Below are positions 5,322 through 12,937 of a stretch of DNA of 17,971 nt, piece by piece (within the stretch, counting starts at the first letter, position 1; the number at the start of each line of letters is the position of its first letter). Under the pieces are notes generated by a model. The model was not told the DNA's origin and did not search any database. It saw only the letters and a list, made by a program, of their open reading frames with translations. This stretch comes from an archaeon (GTDB taxonomy: Archaea > Thermoproteota > Nitrososphaeria > Nitrososphaerales > CADDZS01), in assembly GCA_021806865.1 (NCBI GenBank), contig JAKAPU010000030.1:1-17971 (forward strand). Reading direction: 5' to 3'. The position numbers were made by a program, and so were the translations under genes.

Positions 5322-6950
5322 TTGAGAAACGATTATCCACTGACAATCGGATCTCTACTGAAGCAGACAATATACAGAAGAGGCACAGGCCAGGTCGTCT
5401 ACGGTAAGACACGCTACAGCTGGTCAAAGCTCTACAGTAGAGTGAATGCGCTAGCGGCTGGCTTAGAGTCCATGGGGGTGAGAAAGGGATCCAAAGTCGC
5501 CGTAGTCGATCTAGACACAAACAGATACCTTGAAGCATACTACGCTATCCCGATGATGGGAGCCGTACTTCACACGGTGAACGTCCGCTTGCCGCCCGAG
5601 CAGATCGCGTATACCATAACGCACGCTGAGGACGAGATAGTCATGGTGAGGGACGAATTCCTTCCTTTGGCAGCCAAAATAACACCCCAACTAAAATCTG
5701 TGAAGGGAGTAGTGACCATGAGCGATTCAGGAAGTGCGCCGGCACTTCCTTTTCCAAACACTCGTTACTACGAGGATCTTGCGACATCAGATTCTCACTT
5801 TGAGTTTCCCGAACTCGAGGAGAACTCCCTTGCAACCCTCTTTTACACATCAGGGACGACCGGACTGCCTAAAGGAGTCACTTTCACGCATAGGCAGCTT
5901 GTTTTGCATACACTTGGGCTTGCAGCTGGCCTATCTGATAGCATAGTAAGACTGAGCTCATTGGATGTTCTGATGCCACTCGTGCCTTTCTTCCACGTGC
6001 ATGGATGGGGTTTGCCCTATCTAGCTGGGATGTGGGGGATGAAGATTGTCCTGGTCGGAAGGTACGACCCGAAGAACATACTTGAGAACCTGCAGAGGGA
6101 GAGGGTCACTTCTTCGGACATGGTTCCGACCATCCTCAACATGGTGCTCAACCACCCCGACGCCCCTCAATACAAGGAGGCACTCTCGCGCTGGAAGATC
6201 ATCGTTGGTGGGGCAGCCTTACCAAAGGAGCTCGCCAGAGCTGCGAGAAAGTTTGGAATTACTGTGATGACAGGATACGGTCTCAGCGAAACTGCACCAG
6301 TGTTGACACTAGGTACGCCTAAAGACGAACTTGTTGAGTTACCAGAAGAGGAATTGCTTGATCGGGTGCTCTTGAAAGCAGGCCTTCCTATACCCTTGGT
6401 AGAGGTCAGAGTGGTGGACCAGAATATGAAGGATGTTCCACGAGATGGGAAGACTCTTGGAGAGGTTGTGGTTCGCGCGCCCTGGACGACGGAGGGTTAT
6501 TACAAGGAACCCGACAGAAGCGAAGCACTCTGGTCGGGCGGATGGTTGCACACCGGCGATCTTGCGGCGCTGGATGAAAAAGGGCAACTGATGATAAGAG
6601 ACAGACTGAAGGACGTTGTGAAGAGCGGCGGCGAATGGATATCAACTCTGTTGCTGGAAGATCTCTTGACGCATCATCCCTCAGTACTGGAGGTCGCGGT
6701 GATTGGCGCCAACGATCCAAAGTGGGGCGAAAGGCCAGTTGCGATAGTCTGTTTGAAGCAAGGCATGAATGCAAGCGAAGATGAGCTCAGGACGCATCTG
6801 GACCACTTTGTCGATCAGGGAAAGATTGGAAAGTTCTGGCTGCCCGACAGGATTATCTTGAGCGAGGCGCCACTCCCGAAGACGAGCACTGGTAAGCTAG
6901 ACAAGAAACCATTGCGCGAAAGATACTCAAACATCTTGGCAAAGTCCTGA
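5322..6950 (+). CDS. Acyl-CoA synthetase (AMP-forming), medium/long-chain type
   Basis: A complete 542-residue adenylate-forming enzyme that activates a carboxylic acid with ATP and joins it to coenzyme A. All core motifs are present: YTSGTTGLPKG at 175-185 (phosphate-binding loop), FFHVHGWG at 223-230, GYGLSET at 318-324, HTGDLA at 410-415, IRDRLKDVVKSGGEWIS at 425-441 (hinge), and KTSTGK at 520-525 with the catalytic Lys525. The length and the GGEWIS motif resemble the AlkK group of fatty acyl-CoA ligases; the exact substrate cannot be read from sequence. The start is TTG: a TAA lies nine codons upstream, the next Met is residue 51, and a TATA-like box is spaced for a leaderless transcript. 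With the broken MaoC gene nearby, this suggests use of fatty or other organic acids. It ends ten bases from the convergent vapC. Confidence 0.95.
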   Translation: MRNDYPLTIGSLLKQTIYRRGTGQVVYGKTRYSWSKLYSRVNALAAGLESMGVRKGSKVAVVDLDTNRYLEAYYAIPMMGAVLHTVNVRLPPEQIAYTITHAEDEIVMVRDEFLPLAAKITPQLKSVKGVVTMSDSGSAPALPFPNTRYYEDLATSDSHFEFPELEENSLATLFYTSGTTGLPKGVTFTHRQLVLHTLGLAAGLSDSIVRLSSLDVLMPLVPFFHVHGWGLPYLAGMWGMKIVLVGRYDPKNILENLQRERVTSSDMVPTILNMVLNHPDAPQYKEALSRWKIIVGGAALPKELARAARKFGITVMTGYGLSETAPVLTLGTPKDELVELPEEELLDRVLLKAGLPIPLVEVRVVDQNMKDVPRDGKTLGEVVVRAPWTTEGYYKEPDRSEALWSGGWLHTGDLAALDEKGQLMIRDRLKDVVKSGGEWISTLLLEDLLTHHPSVLEVAVIGANDPKWGERPVAIVCLKQGMNASEDELRTHLDHFVDQGKIGKFWLPDRIILSEAPLPKTSTGKLDKKPLRERYSNILAKS

Positions 6951-6960
6951 TCGCTATCTT

Positions 6961-7365
6961 TCACCACTTGATGATTCTCGTTCCCTTGATTGATCTAAAA
7001 TGCGTGTCTCGCGTCATTAGTGGTTCATCGTTGGATATAGCTGTTGCCGCAATTAGAACATCAAATTCTCCGATGAGCACACCTTTCTCCTTGAGCTGTC
7101 TGTAAATCTTCGCCGCCTCTTCACAGGCAACCAAAGATAGTTCCAGGACGCGGAGAGTCGAAATCGAATCTTGGACTCTGGCGAGATTCTCATCAGGTTT
7201 GGAAGAAATGTACGCACCTTTCATTAACTCGTAAGCAGTGATGAGAGTGGTTGAGAGTGATTCACCATTCTCTTCAAGTCTCCTTACTTCATCAATTGCT
7301 TCCGAATTTCCCTTCAGTAGACCGACTATAATGTCGGTGTCAAGAACTACCAAATCAAATCTCAA
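6961..7365 (-). CDS. vapC: VapC-type PIN-domain toxin ribonuclease
   Basis: A 134-residue PIN-domain protein, the usual VapC length. The acidic metal-binding residues are all visible: D9 in VLDTDIIVGLLKG, E46 in TAYELMKGA, D102 in GEFDVLIAATAI and D120 in MTRDTHF. It should cleave RNA when freed from its antitoxin. It starts with TTG 7365, overlapping the last 11 bases of vapB, so translation is coupled and synthesis needs the antitoxin frame. It is transcribed from the vapB promoter. All key residues are intact, so the pair is probably active. Confidence 0.93.
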   Translation of the reverse strand: MRFDLVVLDTDIIVGLLKGNSEAIDEVRRLEENGESLSTTLITAYELMKGAYISSKPDENLARVQDSISTLRVLELSLVACEEAAKIYRQLKEKGVLIGEFDVLIAATAISNDEPLMTRDTHFRSIKGTRIIKW

Positions 7366-7579
7366 CTTTTGTCGAGGCTGAGCGTTCTCTATCTTTCATT
7401 ACTTTGGAGAAAATCTCATCGATGTCGCTGCCCTTCCAAGTGCCTGCAAATTCGAGGATTGACTTTTTGTGCTCCTGACTTGCCAGTCTTATAATCACGT
7501 CGGAAAATGACTCGTTTGGCCTCTTGCGCTTCTTTAGAGTGCTGTATGCCTTCTCTGAGAGCGAAATCACTTTTGTCAT
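7355..7579 (-). CDS. vapB: VapB-type antitoxin
   Basis: A 74-residue partner of the PIN toxin. The N-terminus MTKVISLSEKAYSTLKKRKR, followed by ESFSDVIIRLA, is typical of the archaeal VapB family with a ribbon-helix-helix-like DNA-binding part. The C-terminal part, with FAGTWKGSDIDEIFSKVM, should wrap around the toxin. The frame is open further upstream to 7786, but those residues are low in similarity to anything and cross the promoter; ATG 7579 fits the family start and lies three bases from the predicted transcription start. Two adjacent palindromes at 7578-7604 are the likely operator for the antitoxin or the complex. Confidence 0.9.
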   Translation of the reverse strand: MTKVISLSEKAYSTLKKRKRPNESFSDVIIRLASQEHKKSILEFAGTWKGSDIDEIFSKVMKDRERSASTKVEI

Positions 7580-7610
7580 TACAATGTAATATGTGCATGC
7601 ACATGTATAT
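7578..7610 (-). promoter_or_regulatory. vapBC promoter with two abutting palindromes
   Basis: A TATA-like ATATACA (7604-7610, minus strand) lies about 25 bases before a start near 7582, giving a nearly leaderless message. Between the box and the ATG are two perfect palindromes that touch each other: ATTACA-A-TGTAAT (7578-7590, entering the start codon) and ATGTGCATGCACAT (7591-7604). VapB proteins usually repress their own operon, so these are probably its operators. Confidence 0.65.
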
Positions 7611-7731
7611 GCATTCAAGCGCTGGTCAGGATTCCTTTGATTCTGGCTTTGTGGAACCCTGCAGAATAGACAAAGCAAATTACTACATGAAACTAATCGC
7701 ACGTATCTTACTCTAAGAAAGTGCGGTTTAG

Positions 7732-8022
7732 CTAGTCTGAGTACTGCTCTTCTAGCAAACCGTGCTTCAACAGGAACTTGTAACACCGGAAAGTCAGCAA
7801 GATCAACTTTTTGTCAAGGGTTTGACCAATCACTGAGAACAGGAATATTGCCATACATGCAACAACCATGTTTGCTACAAGCAAGGAGACAAAGTCGTAG
7901 CGCAGTGCTAGAAAGGCGCCGCTGGACAAGATGATGACGATCGTTATCGCGACGAAGCGGAGAAGATATTGAGAAGCTGAGGTTGTGGGTTCTACTTTGT
8001 TTCTAAGACCCGTGCTGGTCAA
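7732..8022 (-). CDS. Small two-helix membrane protein of unknown function
   Basis: A protein of 96 residues with a polar N-terminus, hydrophobic helices near 20-40 and 43-66, and a basic C-terminal part (KKLILLTFRCYKFLLKHGLL). It has no recognised motif. It starts at TTG 8022, and no other start lies nearby. The TATA-like GGTTTAAGAG around 8062-8068 sits about 45 bases upstream, within the 76-base repeat that also precedes the DNA glycosylase gene. The shared promoter region suggests that both genes respond to the same signal. It may be a small membrane stress protein, but nothing in the sequence proves it. Confidence 0.6.
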   Translation of the reverse strand: MTSTGLRNKVEPTTSASQYLLRFVAITIVIILSSGAFLALRYDFVSLLVANMVVACMAIFLFSVIGQTLDKKLILLTFRCYKFLLKHGLLEEQYSD

Positions 8023-8096
8023 AGTCGCAACTCACGTGACTACTACATCGTCTATCAGACTCTTAAACCGAAGGTACGATTCTCATAGTTGAGAAT
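8021..8096. repeat. 76-base direct repeat, copy 1, promoter of the 7732-8022 gene
   Basis: Aligns without gaps to 9092-9167, with 61 of 76 bases identical. It carries the perfect inverted repeat ATTCTCA-TAGT-TGAGAAT (8079-8096), a CACGTG within AACTCACGTGACTA, and a TATA-like GGTTTAAGAG on the minus strand. It begins right at the TTG of the gene it precedes. The lack of any insertion or deletion over 76 bases points to selection on spacing. Confidence 0.65.
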
Positions 8097-8120
8097 ACAA
8101 GAAGTAAGATCAAACCTGCT

Positions 8121-8999
8121 TCAGGAAGAAGTTGACAATTGAGAAATCCTCTTGTGTACCAAGAGATAATAGGCGGTCAGCCCCCTGAAAGGAGCGAATG
8201 GCTTGAGAAGCTCCTGCACTTTGGACGCCTCCACCCTCTCCCCGCCTGCCAGGTATTTTCCCACGACATCTCGTATTCCAAGGTCCTCGGCCGGAACTCT
8301 ATCGGGCCGTCCCAGCCCGCGCACCAGCACGTACTCGGCAGTCCACGGACCTATCCCTCTGATCTGGGTCAATGTGGAGTAGACTTCATTGTCTGGCATC
8401 TGCTTCAATTTTTCCAGATCTAACTTCCTTTCCGCAACCATCTTTGAGAGGTCGCGAACATACTCTGCTTTCCTGTGAGACAGCCCGCACTTTACTAGGC
8501 TGCTCAAGGAGACCTTTGACAACTTGTGTTCATCTGGGAAGACTTGCGTCCCTTCGACCACGTCTCCGAACCTCGCTGTAATCTTTTCACGCATCAGGTA
8601 GGCAAGTCTTAGGTTGATTTGCTGTTCGGTTATCGCCGTGACTAGCATCTCAAACAGTGAGGCGGGACGCAGAGGCCTCAGTCCCCACAGTGCTTTTACA
8701 ATCGGGCGCAATTTTTTGTTGGCATTCGCCATCCTGTAAAATGGACGAATGTCGAAATCAACGTTCAAGACGTATGACGCAATCTGGACTGCCTCCTTGG
8801 TGAGGATGGGCGAGGCTGAAACATCGAAGATCGGGGGATGCTTCTTCCTTTGGCGTACTACGACTATCGCAGGTTTGTGATCCAGCCTCACTGGGATTCG
8901 CAGTATTGAACTGGATGGTGCTGTTGTTCGGGTGAAGCTCGAAGCGGCTTGCAAGGTAAGAGGCAGGTCAAAGGGTCCCTTTGCTTCGAGCCTTGTCAA
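8121..8999 (-). CDS. alkA: AlkA-type DNA-3-methyladenine glycosylase (HhH-GPD family)
   Basis: A base-excision repair enzyme that removes alkylated bases. An N-terminal AlkA-like part (1-100) precedes the HhH-GPD fold. ITEQQIN at 123-129 matches the conserved entry helix. The helix-hairpin-helix is LTQIRGIGPWTAEYVLVRGL at 210-229, followed by RVPAEDLGIRD with the catalytic Asp239. No Lys sits at the lyase position, so it should be a monofunctional glycosylase. There is no iron-sulfur cysteine loop. The length of 292 matches the AlkA group. It starts at TTG 8999; a stop lies 12 codons upstream and no ATG is available in frame. Its upstream region holds the second copy of the 76-base repeat, which hints that it is regulated together with the small membrane protein downstream. 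Confidence 0.9.
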   Translation of the reverse strand: MTRLEAKGPFDLPLTLQAASSFTRTTAPSSSILRIPVRLDHKPAIVVVRQRKKHPPIFDVSASPILTKEAVQIASYVLNVDFDIRPFYRMANANKKLRPIVKALWGLRPLRPASLFEMLVTAITEQQINLRLAYLMREKITARFGDVVEGTQVFPDEHKLSKVSLSSLVKCGLSHRKAEYVRDLSKMVAERKLDLEKLKQMPDNEVYSTLTQIRGIGPWTAEYVLVRGLGRPDRVPAEDLGIRDVVGKYLAGGERVEASKVQELLKPFAPFRGLTAYYLLVHKRISQLSTSS

Positions 9000-9091
9000 G
9001 ATCCAGCATCTCTTTGGAAAGTAGTTTAGGGGCTATTTTTGCAAAATGTCAGACCTTTAGGAGATGGTAGAGATCTCCATAGCGTCAGCGA

Positions 9092-9167
9092 AAAGTTGGA
9101 ACTCATGTGACTAGTTCATCGTAAGTCACACACTTAAGCTGGAGGTACGGTTCTCATAGGTGAGAAT
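9092..9167. repeat. 76-base direct repeat, copy 2, upstream of the alkA-type gene
   Basis: Second copy of the element at 8021-8096. It contains TTCTCA-TAGG-TGAGAA (9151-9166), a CATGTG in place of CACGTG, and a TATA-like GCTTAAGTG. Both arms and the spacer length of the inverted repeat are kept while the bases between differ. It lies about 93 bases before TTG 8999; bases 9000-9091 and 9168-9282 show no gene. In this copy a TATA-like CAAAAATAG near 9037 is closer to the start and may be the working promoter. Confidence 0.6.
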
Positions 9168-9282
9168 GTTCTAATTTGGATCCAAACATCGCTGAGAAGA
9201 GCCGTTGAACCTATTGGAAGCCTAATGGCGTGTCGGAACGCAATCGAAGTTTCGTTGCAATGCGTCGCACGCCGATGGATTC

Positions 9283-10488
9283 TCATTCCTCCTTTTCCTT
9301 TGCCATGAAGTACGAGCTTGTAGCTGTAATCAAGTTGGTCAGCACGATGACCAGTGTTGCTATCAGTACTATCTGAGCCGATCCTGGTACGCTGTACGTC
9401 AGAAGAGTTGTCGAAAGAACGGCTGGCGTTAGGCCCTGGGCGATCATGAAGAAGATTATTTTCTTGCTCGTTGGATCCTTCTTGTAGTTCACAACGTAAG
9501 TTGAAAGGAAGCGCGAACCGACTAGAATCAGAGTTACTGCTCCGGAAAGGATCCATGTCTGAATATTGACAAACGAAGCAATGGACAGCTCAAGGCCAAG
9601 GAATACGAAGAAGAACGTCCTGAGGAAAAATGAAATTTCTTCTTGAAAGGTGCTTATGTATCCGCCGATTCCCGATGGAAGCTCGTAGCCTTCCGCGAAC
9701 TTGCCGAAATTCAAAAACACTGCACCAAGGACTAGTGCGGCAAGTATGCCGCTTCCTCCCACTTCATTCACCAGTGCGTAGATTGCCAGGACGTACCCTA
9801 TAGTGGCGATGTACAGGTAATCGGCGAGCTGCATCAATTTTGCAAATCTGATCCAGAGTGTGCCAGCAAGCACCCCCGCAACGACTCCGACCGAGAGCTG
9901 GGAAAAGAATGTCGTCAGTATGACAGAGATTCCGCCGTAGTTCAGCGGGATGGAGGAGAGATAGTTGTTTAAGAAGACAAAGAAAAGTATGATCAACACT
10001 ATGGAGTTGAAAGCTGATTCCAGCGTGAGGTTTGTCACAAGCTCTCCTTTCTCCTTTGAAAGTCGTCTAGTGACGTAAGGAACCACAGCGGAAGTTGTTT
10101 CTCCTCCGACTATCGAGCCGAGAAGGAGGGACTCGTAAATGCCTTCGCCTAGCACAACATGAAACAAGATGTAAACCGAAAAGATGCTCAGGAACATGTA
10201 TAGAGCTGATCGGGCAACGGTGCCCGCTCCTTCTCCGAACACGTGCCTGAGGTCGAGATTCATACCCAGGCTGAACATGATCATCGCGAGCGTGAGCTGG
10301 CTGAAGATCGGTACGAGAAAGTTTAGTGCACCCTGCGGAATCAGTCCAAGTGCCTTGACGAGCAGTCCCAGAAATATGAGAGAGACTGTCTCCGGCACGG
10401 CTCTCTTTTTGAACAGTAGGTCTCCGAAAAAGCCAAGGAAGATCACGGCCGCAATCAGGAGCAGCACAGTGTTTGGAGCTACTGGCAA
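9283..10488 (-). CDS. Cation/proton antiporter-like membrane protein (CPA superfamily)
   Basis: A 401-residue membrane protein with 11-13 hydrophobic segments, the normal size for the Kef/NhaP group. It should exchange Na+ or K+ for protons. Family landmarks include LTLAMIMFSLGMNLDLRHVF at 65-84, GSIVGGETTSAVVP at 124-137, and LTLESAFNSIV at 154-164 in the central helix. In active relatives this last motif reads ES-x-x-ND, with the Asp carrying the ion; here position 162 is Ser, so the essential acid is missing. There is no regulatory TrkA domain. It starts at TTG 10488 (stop two codons upstream), with TATA-like ATTTAAAC at 10516-10523 giving a leader of about six bases; GTG 10467 is an alternative. 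It may be a divergent transporter or have another ion mechanism. Confidence 0.8.
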   Translation of the reverse strand: MPVAPNTVLLLIAAVIFLGFFGDLLFKKRAVPETVSLIFLGLLVKALGLIPQGALNFLVPIFSQLTLAMIMFSLGMNLDLRHVFGEGAGTVARSALYMFLSIFSVYILFHVVLGEGIYESLLLGSIVGGETTSAVVPYVTRRLSKEKGELVTNLTLESAFNSIVLIILFFVFLNNYLSSIPLNYGGISVILTTFFSQLSVGVVAGVLAGTLWIRFAKLMQLADYLYIATIGYVLAIYALVNEVGGSGILAALVLGAVFLNFGKFAEGYELPSGIGGYISTFQEEISFFLRTFFFVFLGLELSIASFVNIQTWILSGAVTLILVGSRFLSTYVVNYKKDPTSKKIIFFMIAQGLTPAVLSTTLLTYSVPGSAQIVLIATLVIVLTNLITATSSYFMAKEKEE

Positions 10489-10800
10489 TTTTTACTTACA
10501 CTTCCGATGTCGCAGATTTAAACAAGTTCAACAAGCGAGACTTTCTGGCAAGCAATCCAGTCGTCTTAACTAGGGCAGTCTAGCAGTGTGTTGAATGCTT
10601 TCCGATCAACGGTGCACTAGAGGAGTTTCAGTATTGCTCCTCATGATTGACCATACTTTTTTGGAGAGAGAGTCTCAAAGTGAAACGTCATAAGTTTTTA
10701 CTCGATACTAATTAAGCATGGTAGATCGAGGCTCTGTACTTTTGCTAAAGCAATGGTCGTATCTTAGGGTGTCATAGTGTTCTAAACGAAACTCGTAAAT
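10489..10800. other. Intergenic region without a recognised gene
   Basis: Holds the TATA-like box of the antiporter gene (10516-10523) at its left end. The rest shows only short frames of under 20 codons on either strand, an imperfect GAGGAG/CTCCTC stem around 10618-10640, and a T6 run near 10655. No plus-strand gene ends here, so these do not make a supported terminator. I see no RNA gene or mobile element. Confidence 0.5.
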
Positions 10801-12837
10801 TCAACCCTTGAGGAGCGCGTGAATCTCTTCCGGGTGGAGGGGGGTCTTGCTCAGCCGCTTCCCGATGCTTTTCTCCAACGCTCTGATTACCGCGGTCGGG
10901 GTTCCCGTGGTCGACGCCTCACCGATCCCCTTGATTGTCTCGCCCTGCTTTGAGGGATGGATTGCAAGCTTGATCGTAATGTTGGGAACCAGTGAAGAGC
11001 TTGGAACTCCTACATCCTCGAGAGTGCCGGCAAGTAATTGTCCAGATTCTTTGTTGTACGGTGCCTCCTCGTACAGAACCTGACCTATTCCCTGCGCGAT
11101 CCCACCCATCGACTGGCTTTCGGCCATGTACTTGTTCAGGATTCGACCCGCGTCGTAGTAGGCAACGCATTCCTCCACCATTGCCCTGCCAGACTCTTTG
11201 TCCACCGAAACCTTTGCCAGGTTTGCTCCAAAGGAGATTACTGCCTCGTTCTCCTGATGGAACGCCGTGACGTCAAACTCGTGCTTCAGCAAGTCTTCTG
11301 GAGTGTAGCTGCCTAGCTCCTCGTTAGCCTTCTTTCTTATCTTTCCTGCAGCTTCGACGAGTGCTGCCGCGCCTACTATGGCGGTCCTGCTCCCCCACGT
11401 GCCTATTCCCTGATCAAGCTGGTCGGTGTCTCCCGGCTCCATCTTTATCACGTCGGGAGAGATCCCCAACTCTTCGCTCACTATTTTCTGGGCGATCTTT
11501 TCGTGATCCTGCCCGCTCTGGCTCCCTCCAATCCAGACCTTCACCTTACCTTGACTGATGTGTATCCTAGCCGATTCTCCGGGCATGGTCGCCGAGACAA
11601 GGATGAAAGTTGAGAAGCCAATGTTTGCTTCTGACCTGCGCCTGAAATATCCTAGATTTTCGGCTGCTGATCTTAGGAACGGCTCAAACGGATCTATCTT
11701 CAATCCAAGTGGTGAGACAAAGGGCTTTGCACTTGCGTTCCTCAGCCTAACTTTCACAGGGTCTAGCTTTAGTTCATCGGAAAGCATGTCCATCATCCTT
11801 TCGTAAAAGAAAGCGGCCTCGGGTCTGCCTGCACCCCTGTACGGCCCTAACGGTACTTTGTTTGTGAAGACGGATGCGCCTGTTACGTAGACCTTCTCTA
11901 TCGCGTAAGGCCCAGTAAGCTGGCGAGCTATCCATCCTGCAGCAGATCCTCCGAAGCCTGCTGCGAACGCGCCGTTGTCCACGAGAATGTCAGCTTTCAG
12001 ACCACTGACTTTTCCCTGCCTGTCGGCGTAAATCTTGATCTTGCCTGATGCACCTCTTCCTTGAGAAGTTGCAAGCAGGTGTTCGGATCTTGTTTCTGTC
12101 CACTTGACCGGCCTCTTTGTCTTCATCGAGGCGTAGCAAGCTATGGCGTACTCCGGATAGAAACCGCTCTTTGTTCCAAACGCGCCGCCTGTGTCCATCT
12201 GTACGACCCTGACGGATTCGCGAGGGAGCTTTGTTGATCCGAGTATACCTTCTTTCCAAGTGTGGACAGATTGCGTGGAGGCCCAGACTGTGAGCTTTGA
12301 TCCGTCGTAATATACGACGAGTGCGCGTGGCTCCATTGGATTTGCGGCTATCCTCTCGTTGGAGAGCGTGTCTTCTAGCACCACCGGCGCGTTGCTTTGA
12401 AAGTCCTGTCCTAACGCCACCTTTGTCACGATGTTTGATTTCGTGCCCGGATGGATCGGTTCAAACTTCATGGCCTCCCTTGCGTCCACGAGTGGCTTTA
12501 GGGCGTTGTAGTCAACTCTGATCGCATCGAGCATGTCTTCGGCCTTGTACTGATCTTCGGCGAGCACCGCAGCGACCGGCTGTCCGACGTAGCTCACGTA
12601 ATCTGTGGCAAGAGCAGGATAGGGAACGGAGACTCGATCTCCTCCCCAGGATCCTTCTCCGACGGAAGCGAGGTTTGTCTTGAACTCTTTACCCGTTATT
12701 CCGTTGCCCTCGATCTTGAGAATTCTTGCCCGAGCGTACGGGCTCCTCAGAACCTTAAGGTGCAGCATGTTTTCGAGGTGGAGGTCGTCAACGAAGTTTG
12801 CACGACCGGTTACGAAACCCTTAGAACCCGCTTCCAA
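10801..12837 (-). CDS. Molybdenum hydroxylase large subunit (xanthine dehydrogenase/aldehyde oxidase family)
   Basis: The molybdopterin-binding subunit of an enzyme that oxidises aldehydes, purines or similar compounds by hydroxylation. Visible sites: FVTGRANFVDDLHL at 8-21 (N-terminal entry), Q189 in WASTQS, GGAFGTK at 217-223 (usually GGGFGGK), GPYRGAGRPEA at 331-341, GTWGSRT at 479-485, GGIAQGIGQ at 578-586, and KGIGEAST at 636-643 with the catalytic Glu640. The active-site loop AYRCSFR of true CO dehydrogenase is replaced by YRGAGR, so this is not a form I CoxL. At 678 residues it is about 100 shorter than most relatives. It starts at TTG 12837; an in-frame TAA lies five codons upstream. 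No FAD subunit or [2Fe-2S] subunit gene is adjacent, which is unusual, as the three normally form one operon. The partner subunits must be elsewhere or absent. Confidence 0.9.
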   Translation of the reverse strand: MEAGSKGFVTGRANFVDDLHLENMLHLKVLRSPYARARILKIEGNGITGKEFKTNLASVGEGSWGGDRVSVPYPALATDYVSYVGQPVAAVLAEDQYKAEDMLDAIRVDYNALKPLVDAREAMKFEPIHPGTKSNIVTKVALGQDFQSNAPVVLEDTLSNERIAANPMEPRALVVYYDGSKLTVWASTQSVHTWKEGILGSTKLPRESVRVVQMDTGGAFGTKSGFYPEYAIACYASMKTKRPVKWTETRSEHLLATSQGRGASGKIKIYADRQGKVSGLKADILVDNGAFAAGFGGSAAGWIARQLTGPYAIEKVYVTGASVFTNKVPLGPYRGAGRPEAAFFYERMMDMLSDELKLDPVKVRLRNASAKPFVSPLGLKIDPFEPFLRSAAENLGYFRRRSEANIGFSTFILVSATMPGESARIHISQGKVKVWIGGSQSGQDHEKIAQKIVSEELGISPDVIKMEPGDTDQLDQGIGTWGSRTAIVGAAALVEAAGKIRKKANEELGSYTPEDLLKHEFDVTAFHQENEAVISFGANLAKVSVDKESGRAMVEECVAYYDAGRILNKYMAESQSMGGIAQGIGQVLYEEAPYNKESGQLLAGTLEDVGVPSSSLVPNITIKLAIHPSKQGETIKGIGEASTTGTPTAVIRALEKSIGKRLSKTPLHPEEIHALLKG

Positions 12838-12937
12838 GTTTGGACGCCACTTTTACCGTTGCAGAAGTTGGATTTAGGAGCTTCCCATCATATTGTATTT
12901 ATTCGATATAGGACTGTAAACAACTCTTTTCAGATTG

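Noticed and set aside
7580..7786. N-terminal extension of the antitoxin frame
   Set aside because: It would cross the TATA-like box and both palindromes. The family start is at ATG 7579.
9134..9556. Minus-strand frame of 140 codons
   Set aside because: It overlaps the antiporter gene in another frame and runs through the 76-base repeat; the composition is that of an off-frame reading.
10618..10660. Hairpin plus T6 as an intrinsic terminator
   Set aside because: No plus-strand gene ends there, and the T-run is too far from the weak stem.
10801..12837. Carbon monoxide dehydrogenase CoxL
   Set aside because: The diagnostic AYRCSFR loop is absent and YRGAGR is present, so only the broader molybdenum hydroxylase family is supported.
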